Shown: positions 1-5,287 of the stretch, piece after piece
Layout of the letters: each line of letters begins with the position of its first letter
Position numbering within the stretch: position 1 is the first letter of the stretch
Source: Oscillospiraceae bacterium
Lineage (GTDB): Bacteria > Bacillota > Clostridia > Oscillospirales > Acutalibacteraceae
DNA length: 6,029 nt
NCBI GenBank assembly: GCA_029012165.1
Contig: JAQXLO010000026.1
Coordinates: forward strand, 1 to 6,029
Direction of reading: 5' to 3'
Program-made: the position numbers and the translations under genes
The notes under the pieces: generated by a model
The model's database searches: none
Seen by the model: only the letters and a program-made list of their open reading frames with translations
Told to the model about the DNA's origin: nothing

Positions 1-472
1 AGAAAAGGATCTCTCTGCCGCAGACGCTCAGCGCAGTGCCCATGCGATGGTAGAGGATCGGACCGTCACTGCTGTCAGGCTTATAGCAAAAGTCGTACTT
101 CAGAAAATCGGCACCGAATTCCGCAAAGGTCTTGGCGTCCAGATATTCATGGTCAAAAGAGCCGGGATAATCAGCGCAGGTACGCACGCCGGCACACGAG
201 TACATCCCGAATTTCAGCCCTTTGCTGTGGACATAATCGCTGACATCGTTCATGCCGTTGGGAAATTTTTCCTTGTGCGGAACGATCTTGTCGGTGACGG
301 GATCTCGGTCGTACTCCGACCAGCAGTCGTCAATGACCAGATACTCGTACCCTGCCTCCTTTAAGCCGTTAGCCACGAAGGCGTCTGCCGTTTCCTTGAT
401 CAGATCTGCATGGATGTTTTCACCGAACGTATTCCAGCTGTTCCATCCCATGGGCGGTGTTTTCGCAAGCAT
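1..472 (-). CDS. GH27 alpha-galactosidase, N-terminal 157 residues (runs off the left edge)
   Basis: Predicted cytoplasmic retaining alpha-galactosidase that removes terminal alpha-linked galactose from oligosaccharides such as melibiose or raffinose. Seen: translation from the ATG at 472-470 is open to the window edge. It shows the GH27 opening TPPMGWNSWNTFG (residues 5-17), the sugar-binding IDDCW (47-51), FPNGM (70-74), LKFGMYSCAG (86-95), then KYDFC (125-129), whose Asp127 matches the family nucleophile (in KYDNC/KFDGC). The last visible residues, REILF, begin the strand before the next conserved region; the acid/base Asp and the C-terminal beta-domain lie outside. There is no signal peptide, since the catalytic fold starts at residue 5, so it should act on imported substrate. 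It follows the GPH transporter by 12 bp with its Shine-Dalgarno touching the transporter stop codon, so the two are almost certainly one operon. Family call is very secure; exact substrate is not (GH27 also includes alpha-N-acetylgalactosaminidase and isomalto-dextranase). Confidence 0.95.
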   Translation of the reverse strand, partial: MLAKTPPMGWNSWNTFGENIHADLIKETADAFVANGLKEAGYEYLVIDDCWSEYDRDPVTDKIVPHKEKFPNGMNDVSDYVHSKGLKFGMYSCAGVRTCADYPGSFDHEYLDAKTFAEFGADFLKYDFCYKPDSSDGPILYHRMGTALSVCGREILF

Positions 473-479
473 ATTGTTT

Positions 480-485
480 CCTCCT
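480..485 (-). promoter_or_regulatory. Shine-Dalgarno of the GH27 gene, touching the transporter stop codon
   Basis: Read on the minus strand, the sequence is TAAGGAGG: the TAA stop of the transporter (487-485) shares its last base with a perfect AGGAGG, which lies 7 nt before the GH27 ATG. This fixes the GH27 start and suggests translational coupling between the two genes. Confidence 0.9.
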
Positions 486-2017
486 TATTCTTCATCCCCG
501 TGTCTGCGTTTGTGCAGCTCGGCGAGGATCTTCTTGTGCTCTTTGTCGGGCAGTGCGTAGTTCCATGTGGGCACAGCTGCCAAAACGGAACCGATTGCCG
601 GGGGAACAGAGATCAGGAAGAACATAATCATCATGAACGGCTCAAAGTCCGGGTTTGCACGGGCAAGCCCGGTCTGCATATACTGCACCACCGCCTCCCT
701 GCGCTCCTTTTGGAAATCGACGACAGTGTAACCGACAGAGCAAAGAATCGTGGCAATGCCGGTGGAGAGCTTGGTAATAAAGGACTGACCGGAGAAAAAT
801 ACGCCGTCCGGGCGAAGTCCGCTATGGTATTCCTCATAGTCGATACAGTCGGCGATCATCAGCGACTGCAAAACGGTGCTTGCGCCGATGGAAATACCGC
901 TGAGGGTGAACATCAGGGCATACAGCGCCAAAAAAATCGGGGTCGTCACATCGTGGTTGGGCGCAATTTCATAGAAGAAGAAAATCAATGCAAAGGGAAC
1001 AGCGCTAATGATATTGCTCCAGTTGTACAGGGACTTCTTTTCAATTTTCTGTACCAGCGCCGGCATGAGAAGCATCGCAACGAATTGACCCACAAAAAGA
1101 CCTGCGCCGAGAATCACATAGTACTTGATCATTTGGGTGGAATCATTGTTGGCGTAGTAGTAGTTGACCAGCGTCATGGCAACCAGCATGACGATCTGCT
1201 TGGGACTGTTGAGAATGCCGGAAATCAAAATCTGACGGAAGGGCTTGTTGTTCCACATCAGCTTGAAGTTTTCACCGATGTTGTTCTTTTGTTCACTGCC
1301 GGGAATGCGCTCCTTGGTAAAGATGCCGACCAGCTGGAACAGTGCACAACCGATCAGTGCAAAGCCGAACGCCGTCAGCAGAAAGCCGTAGCGCTGCCCC
1401 TGATTGAATCCCATGCGGAAATCCATATCGGCAAAAAAGCGCTTTTGCAGCAGCTTGCCCACTTCGACACCCACAGGCTGAATGGAAATGAGCGTAATAC
1501 CGCCGCCAATACCGGCAAATACACGGGCAAGGGATAGGATCTTGTTGCGGTGATCGTCCCGCTCGGTCATGACTGCGGTAATACCCCACAGCGGGATATC
1601 GCCGATGGTGTAACTCATGCCCCAAAGCACATAAGTAACCGCAGCCCATGCGATGATCAAGGTGCGGTTTGCACTGGCATCGGTATAGATGCCGAAATTC
1701 GTAAAGCAAAGGGTCGTTATCACCAGAATAATGGCGGGAGAAATCAACAGGTAAGGACGGCACTTGCCCCACTTGGTACGGGTACGATCCACCAGTGTAC
1801 CCATCATGGGATCGTTGAACGCATCCCACACCCGGGCAAGGGTCATGATGATGCCCACAGCCATGGCGGGCATAAAGATGACTGACTCAAAATAGTACTG
1901 CAAGCCGGCACCAATAATATTGTATATAACATTCTGTCCCGCAAGACCGATCAGGTACATATTGCGCTCTTTTGCGGTATATGTACGAATGCCATCATAC
2001 TCCGTCTTTTTTCTCAT
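485..2017 (-). CDS. GPH-family (MelB/LacS type) sugar:cation symporter
   Basis: Inner-membrane secondary transporter of the glycoside-pentoside-hexuronide:cation symporter family (MFS-type, about 12 helices), taking up glycosides with Na+ or H+. The 510-residue protein has the usual short N-terminus (YTAKERNMYLIG), then alternating hydrophobic segments. Key motif: VWDAFNDPMMGTLVDRT, with Asp65 and Asp69 spaced like the MelB cation-site aspartates (Asp55/Asp59), followed by KWGKCRPYLL (82-91). Asp140 and Trp144 in GDIPLWG match the MelB sugar-binding Asp124/Trp128 pair by motif. The protein is somewhat longer than MelB (about 470) and ends in a charged tail (KRRHGDEE). There is no fused PTS IIA domain as in LacS, so that type of direct regulation is absent. 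It is first in the operon with GH27, which points to alpha-galactosides, but GPH specificity cannot be read reliably from sequence and beta-glucosides, xylosides or glucuronides remain possible. Start at 2017 is supported by GAGGTG 8 nt upstream. Confidence 0.94.
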   Translation of the reverse strand: MRKKTEYDGIRTYTAKERNMYLIGLAGQNVIYNIIGAGLQYYFESVIFMPAMAVGIIMTLARVWDAFNDPMMGTLVDRTRTKWGKCRPYLLISPAIILVITTLCFTNFGIYTDASANRTLIIAWAAVTYVLWGMSYTIGDIPLWGITAVMTERDDHRNKILSLARVFAGIGGGITLISIQPVGVEVGKLLQKRFFADMDFRMGFNQGQRYGFLLTAFGFALIGCALFQLVGIFTKERIPGSEQKNNIGENFKLMWNNKPFRQILISGILNSPKQIVMLVAMTLVNYYYANNDSTQMIKYYVILGAGLFVGQFVAMLLMPALVQKIEKKSLYNWSNIISAVPFALIFFFYEIAPNHDVTTPIFLALYALMFTLSGISIGASTVLQSLMIADCIDYEEYHSGLRPDGVFFSGQSFITKLSTGIATILCSVGYTVVDFQKERREAVVQYMQTGLARANPDFEPFMMIMFFLISVPPAIGSVLAAVPTWNYALPDKEHKKILAELHKRRHGDEE

Positions 2018-2025
2018 TCAAGCAA

Positions 2026-2034
2026 CACCTCTTT
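2026..2034 (-). promoter_or_regulatory. Shine-Dalgarno of the GPH transporter gene
   Basis: The minus strand reads AAAGAGGTG, 8 nt before the ATG at 2017-2015. It supports this start. Its upstream end overlaps by one base the left arm of the inverted repeat at 2034-2056. Confidence 0.8.
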
Positions 2035-2056
2035 ATCATATTACCTATTTATGATA
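2034..2056. promoter_or_regulatory. Candidate operator: 7-bp perfect inverted repeat over the left promoter
   Basis: TATCATA (2034-2040) and TATGATA (2050-2056) are exact reverse complements separated by 9 bp. Half-site centres are 16 bp apart, about one and a half helical turns. The right arm contains the -10 hexamer of the minus-strand promoter (2051-2056) and the repeat spans its predicted start point (about 2044) and the beginning of the leader, a classic place for a repressor. The sequence is AT-rich, so a 7-bp match can arise by chance; the placement is what raises interest. As RNA it would form only a weak hairpin with no T-run, so a terminator is unlikely. Confidence 0.4.
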
Positions 2057-2079
2057 CACGTTTTCGCAATTTTTTTCAA
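2051..2079 (-). promoter_or_regulatory. Sigma-A-type promoter for the transporter-GH27 unit
   Basis: On the minus strand: -35 TTGAAA (plus positions 2074-2079), 17-bp spacer, -10 TATCAT (2051-2056). Both hexamers differ from consensus at 2 and 1 positions and the spacer is optimal. Predicted transcript start is near 2044, giving a leader of about 27 nt. The DNA upstream of the -35 is A/T-tract rich, which may act as an UP element. Confidence 0.7.
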
Positions 2080-2109
2080 CACTTTTTTAAAGATTTAGAC
2101 ACAGTTTTT
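2061..2109. other. Phased A/T-tracts in the divergent control region
   Basis: T-runs on the plus strand occur at 2061-2064, 2070-2076, 2083-2088, 2094-2096 and 2105-2109. Their centres are about 10.5, 12.5, 9.5 and 12 bp apart, averaging near 11 bp, close to the helical repeat. Such phasing is known to bend DNA. The tracts cover and extend upstream of the -35 of the minus-strand promoter, so an UP-element or bend role is plausible; nothing here proves it. Confidence 0.35.
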
Positions 2110-2125
2110 CGTTCAATTTGTATGT

Positions 2126-2154
2126 CGCAGAGAATATTTACACAATATTTTGCG
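2126..2154. promoter_or_regulatory. Candidate activator site: AATATTT direct repeat, 11-bp phase, flanked by CGCA/TGCG
   Basis: AATATTT occurs at 2133-2139 and again at 2144-2150, exactly 11 bp apart, so on the same helix face. Because AATATT is itself palindromic, the block also reads as an imperfect inverted repeat bounded by CGCA (2126-2129) and TGCG (2151-2154). It ends 8 bp upstream of the plus-strand -35 hexamer, where activators commonly bind, and lies about 80-110 bp upstream of the opposite start point. No regulator gene is present in the window to pair with it. Confidence 0.35.
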
Positions 2155-2162
2155 TTTGGGAC

Positions 2163-2191
2163 TTGCAATTCGAGGTCTGTTCGATTATAAT
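2163..2191 (+). promoter_or_regulatory. Sigma-A-type promoter for the propeller-lyase unit
   Basis: -35 TTGCAA (2163-2168), 17-bp spacer, perfect -10 TATAAT (2186-2191). Predicted transcript start is near 2198, leaving a leader of about 24 nt. A transcript starting here excludes the in-frame upstream ATG at 2150, supporting 2222 as the true start. Confidence 0.8.
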
Positions 2192-2209
2192 ACTATAAGT
2201 ATAAATCGT

Positions 2210-2215
2210 GGAGGG
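2210..2215 (+). promoter_or_regulatory. Shine-Dalgarno that decides the start of the propeller protein
   Basis: GGAGGG lies 6 nt before the ATG at 2222. The alternative in-frame ATG at 2150 lies upstream of the -35 hexamer and would add 24 residues with no recognisable domain. Confidence 0.85.
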
Positions 2216-2221
2216 TTTTGT

Positions 2222-4348
2222 ATGGCAAGAGTCGGCTGCTACTGCAGCGGAAAATTCACACAGCGCATCCGCCGCAGTTTTACGTCTGCGGACGGTCTTA
2301 TAAACGAAAGCACCAACTGTCTTTTGCTGCACGGCTCAACCCTGTACGCCGGCACCCAAGAGGGTCTGTTTCGTCTGGAGGATTCCGTTTTTGTGCCTGT
2401 GTGTAAGGAAACGCTTTGCGGCAATATCCGTGCTTTGGCACAGCTCGACCGCAACTGCATCGCCGCAGTCAGCGAACGATCCGTTTATTTACTGCAAGAC
2501 GGTCAGGTTACCCTGTACAAGGAATTTGAGGAACCTGTTGTCGAAGTGTGCAGCGGCAAAGGTTTCTGGTGGGTGCTGACGGAAAATCAGATTTTCTCCT
2601 TTGTCCCGGGTACCGCAGAAGTAAACCTGCACCGCTGTCTGGAGGGCGGCAAGGGACAGTGCATGGCCGTTTCGGACGAAAACATCTACATCGCCACGGA
2701 AACGAATATCAGCTACCTGCACGGAAAACGCAACGAATGGAAAAATCTCCTTCCCGATTTTTGCTCTATGCCCAAACAAAAGGTGCTGTCGCTCTGCTTT
2801 GACAGTGCAGGACACCTTTGGGTCGGTACCGAAAGCGGTGCTGCGATCTATGACAACGGTTGTCTTTGGATCACGCCGGAAAAACTGCCGCAGCTGCCTA
2901 AAAATCCCGTATACAAAATCACGGCGGACCGGGTCGGCGGGCGCTATTTCGCCTCGGATGTGGGCATCATTTATCTGAAAAACGGCAAAACCAAATATTT
3001 CTCCGCCGAACGCTGGGTTCCCGACAACGCAATCAAGGATATCGCCGTCAGCGCCGACGGCGAGCGCATCTTTGCCGCCACCGCCAAGGGAATCGCAGAG
3101 ATCGACTGCTGCGAAATGACCCTGCTGGATAAGGCGGATTACCACGAGGAAACCATTGAAGCCTACCACATTCGCCACGGCTTCGTTGCAAACCGTGACC
3201 ATATCGAAAACTATGATCTTGCAAGCGGCACCGTACATATTTCCGACAATGACGGTCTGTGGACGGCCTGCAATGTTGCTGCGGAAGCTTTCCGTTTTGG
3301 TGCCACCGGCGATCCCAACGCACTGCGCAAGGCAAGGCGAGGCATGAACGCCCTGCTCTTTTTGGCGCAGGTTACCGGTATTCCCGGCTTTACCGCCAGA
3401 GCGGTTCGCTATCCCGGCGAAGAGGGGTTTGGGGACGGCAACCATGAATGGCAGCTCTCCCCCGATGGCACCTGCGAATGGAAGTGCGAGACCTCCAGCG
3501 ATGAAATGACCGGTCACTTCTTCGGCCTTTCCGTCTATTACGACCTTTGCGCCAACGATGAAGAGAAACAGCAGATCCGCAAGGCACTGTGCGGGATCAT
3601 GGATCACATCATCGACAATAACTACCATTTAATCGACCACGACGGCAAGCCCACCACATGGGCTGTTTGGGATCCGAACCTGCTCAATCACGACGACAAG
3701 TGGGTCTTTGAACGGGGCATCAATTCTTTGGAACTGCTGGCGTTTCTCAAGGTCGCCCATCATATTTCCGGCGACCCGAAATATGCTGCGCTGTACACGG
3801 AATTCGTCCGCAAACACCACTATGTCTTAAATGCATCCCGGCACAAGATCCGTGACGCACACATCTGCCACATTGACGACAACCTCGGCTTCCTCGCCTC
3901 CCTGACGCTGCTGCGTCTGGAGGAGGATCCTGCGATCCGTGCCCTGCTTCTTTGTGGATTGGAGGATCACTGGCAGTACGAGCGCACCGAGCGCCAGCCG
4001 ATGTTCTGCTTCATCCACGCCATTTTCACAGGCAATGATATTGACCTGCTGGAGGGCGTGCAGTCCCTGCGGGAATATCCGCTGGATCTTGTGTTCTATG
4101 CCGTGGAAAACTCCAAAAGAAAAGATTTGGTATACGATACCGAGCAGGAGGCGTGGCACGAAAGCCCGCAGATTCTGCACGCACTCCCCTTTGATGAGCG
4201 CAACATCCGCCGCCCGGACTGCAGCTGCTTCGAGCTGGATGCGCCCGACCGGCATTACGCAGAGGAAGGAACCTTCTTCCTTCTGCCCTACTGGATCGCC
4301 CGATATTATGATATTCTGCGTGAAGCGGAATCATCTGATGATGAATAA
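2222..4348 (+). CDS. Beta-propeller plus helical-toroid-like protein, putative glycan-degrading enzyme (uncharacterised)
   Basis: 708 residues, no signal peptide, so predicted cytoplasmic. Residues about 20-320 show around seven short beta-rich repeats of the two-component-regulator-propeller type, for example LYAGTQEGLFRL, GHLWVGTESGAAIYDNG (Trp200) and RIFAATAKGIAEI, fitting a seven-bladed propeller. Residues about 335-700 are mostly helical with conserved-looking acidic and aromatic patches: DNDGLWTA (342-349), TGIPGFTAR (385-393), TSSDEMTGHFFG (424-435), TTWAVWDPN (478-486), ERGINSLELLAFLKVAHHISGD (from 497) and HIDDN (550-554). This pattern resembles (alpha/alpha)-barrel glycosidases and lyases, and I recall similar unnamed proteins in Planctomycetes, Verrucomicrobia and Bacteroidetes, but I cannot assign a CAZy family. 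No histidine-kinase or DNA-binding domain follows the propeller, so it is not a hybrid sensor. Being first in a unit with a keto-acid lyase and divergent from an alpha-galactoside module, it most likely cleaves or modifies an imported oligosaccharide. Architecture is fairly sure; activity is unknown. Confidence 0.75.
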   Translation: MARVGCYCSGKFTQRIRRSFTSADGLINESTNCLLLHGSTLYAGTQEGLFRLEDSVFVPVCKETLCGNIRALAQLDRNCIAAVSERSVYLLQDGQVTLYKEFEEPVVEVCSGKGFWWVLTENQIFSFVPGTAEVNLHRCLEGGKGQCMAVSDENIYIATETNISYLHGKRNEWKNLLPDFCSMPKQKVLSLCFDSAGHLWVGTESGAAIYDNGCLWITPEKLPQLPKNPVYKITADRVGGRYFASDVGIIYLKNGKTKYFSAERWVPDNAIKDIAVSADGERIFAATAKGIAEIDCCEMTLLDKADYHEETIEAYHIRHGFVANRDHIENYDLASGTVHISDNDGLWTACNVAAEAFRFGATGDPNALRKARRGMNALLFLAQVTGIPGFTARAVRYPGEEGFGDGNHEWQLSPDGTCEWKCETSSDEMTGHFFGLSVYYDLCANDEEKQQIRKALCGIMDHIIDNNYHLIDHDGKPTTWAVWDPNLLNHDDKWVFERGINSLELLAFLKVAHHISGDPKYAALYTEFVRKHHYVLNASRHKIRDAHICHIDDNLGFLASLTLLRLEEDPAIRALLLCGLEDHWQYERTERQPMFCFIHAIFTGNDIDLLEGVQSLREYPLDLVFYAVENSKRKDLVYDTEQEAWHESPQILHALPFDERNIRRPDCSCFELDAPDRHYAEEGTFFLLPYWIARYYDILREAESSDDE

Positions 4349-4352
4349 AAGA

Positions 4353-4357
4353 AAGGA
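4353..4357 (+). promoter_or_regulatory. Shine-Dalgarno that selects ATG 4367 over TTG 4361
   Basis: AAGGA (4353-4357) is 9 nt before the ATG at 4367 but only 3 nt before the in-frame TTG at 4361, which is too close for initiation. The first residues after ATG (MTKEEYQKFAG) also look like a normal family N-terminus. Confidence 0.75.
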
Positions 4358-4366
4358 AAATTGACC

Positions 4367-5269
4367 ATGACTAAAGAAGAATACCAAAAGTTTGCAGGCG
4401 TTTATGCACTGATGCTCACGCCCTACAACGACGACCTTACCATCAACTACGAGGCTTACAAAGAGTATACCGAGTTCCAAGCTGCCACCGGTGTCGGTCA
4501 TTTGTTTGCCGTCTGCGGCACCTCGGAAATGGCAAACCTCACTTTGGATGAGCGTGAAAAGCTTGCCGCTCTGACCGTGCAGTACGCCGGCGGCACCCCC
4601 GTTTTTGCCACAGCGAATCTGGAGCCTTCTTGGTTCGCACAGGTGGAAGAGGTCAAGCGTATGTCCCAAACGGGTTTGGACGGTCTGATTTTCGTCACCA
4701 AAGGTATGCATGACGACCCCGAACGCCAGTACACCTATCTCAGCGAGCTGGCAACCTACACCGATCTGCCTCTTTTCCTGTATGAGTTCCCCGGCATCCA
4801 GCCCCACAAGATGGAAGCCGATGTGTACAAGAGACTGGTCGATACAGGTCGCTTTGTCGGCATCAAGGACACCACCTGCACCATGGCCGCTATCCGTGAA
4901 AAAATCGCCGTGCAGGGCGACTCCAACGTACTGCAGGCCAATATCCCGCTTCTGTTCGAGGCGTGGAAAGCCGGTGCACGGGGCGTCATGGCAACGCCGA
5001 CCTCCTGCGGCGCACAGCTTTTCCAGAAGATGTGGGACGAATTCACCGCAGGCGATATGGATGCTGCCGAAAAGACCTTCCAGCACATCATCCTTCTGGA
5101 CAACGCCATCGACAGCGGCTTTAACCGCTCGGCGAAATATCTGGTGCAGCTTCAGGGCGTGAAGGGCATGAAACCCATCAGCCGGGGAAACCAGACACTC
5201 AGCGAAGCACGTATGGAGTCTATTCGTGTGTATTATGCCTGGGCCAAGAGCAACGGTCTCGCCTATTAA
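4367..5269 (+). CDS. DapA/NanA-superfamily Schiff-base lyase or aldolase, not a typical DapA
   Basis: A 300-residue TIM-barrel enzyme of the class I aldolase group that includes dihydrodipicolinate synthase, N-acetylneuraminate lyase, KDG aldolase and 5-dehydro-4-deoxyglucarate dehydratase. Seen: Lys167 in FVGIKDTT is the Schiff-base lysine, and Tyr139 in LYEFPG is the catalytic tyrosine (equivalents of E. coli DapA Lys161 and Tyr133). The substrate loop reads CGTSE (50-54): aligned on the Glu and the following Leu, the first Thr of DapA GTTGE becomes Gly51, while the second is kept as Thr52. The VTPYY segment becomes VTKGM (110-114), so the DapA Tyr107 equivalent is Met114. The DapA proton relay is therefore incomplete, arguing for a sugar-acid substrate rather than lysine synthesis. 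A Gly at the first position is also found in 5-dehydro-4-deoxyglucarate dehydratases. It begins 18 nt after the propeller gene and probably acts downstream of it. Family secure; reaction open. Confidence 0.93.
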   Translation: MTKEEYQKFAGVYALMLTPYNDDLTINYEAYKEYTEFQAATGVGHLFAVCGTSEMANLTLDEREKLAALTVQYAGGTPVFATANLEPSWFAQVEEVKRMSQTGLDGLIFVTKGMHDDPERQYTYLSELATYTDLPLFLYEFPGIQPHKMEADVYKRLVDTGRFVGIKDTTCTMAAIREKIAVQGDSNVLQANIPLLFEAWKAGARGVMATPTSCGAQLFQKMWDEFTAGDMDAAEKTFQHIILLDNAIDSGFNRSAKYLVQLQGVKGMKPISRGNQTLSEARMESIRVYYAWAKSNGLAY

Positions 5270-5276
5270 GCCTTGT

Positions 5277-5282
5277 AAGGAG
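5277..5282 (+). promoter_or_regulatory. Shine-Dalgarno of the DUF4474-like gene
   Basis: AAGGAG lies 5 nt before the ATG at 5288 and 8-13 nt after the stop codon of the lyase gene. It fixes the start and supports read-through transcription, since the 18-nt gap has no room for a terminator. Confidence 0.8.
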
Positions 5283-5287
5283 AATTT

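Noticed and set aside
410..1537. Long plus-strand open frame (375 codons) across the transporter gene
   Set aside because: It lies antisense to a clear GPH transporter, and its translation is rich in His, Gln, Asn and Gly with no domain or hydrophobic pattern. It is a codon-bias shadow.
2061..2090. T-runs in the control region as an intrinsic terminator
   Set aside because: No GC-rich stem precedes the T-runs on either strand, and both flanking genes start, rather than end, at this region.
2150..2221. 24-codon N-terminal extension of the propeller protein from ATG 2150
   Set aside because: The ATG at 2150 lies upstream of the -35 and -10 hexamers, so it would not be in the transcript. ATG 2222 has a GGAGGG site at 6 nt.
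2222..3190. N-terminal propeller as the sensor part of a hybrid two-component system
   Set aside because: The protein has no signal peptide, membrane helix, histidine kinase, receiver or AraC domain; a helical enzyme-like domain follows instead.
2489..3628. Long minus-strand open frame (379 codons) across the propeller gene
   Set aside because: It is antisense to a well-formed gene with its own promoter and ribosome binding site. The translation shows no coherent domain, and its start at 3628 is buried inside the other gene.
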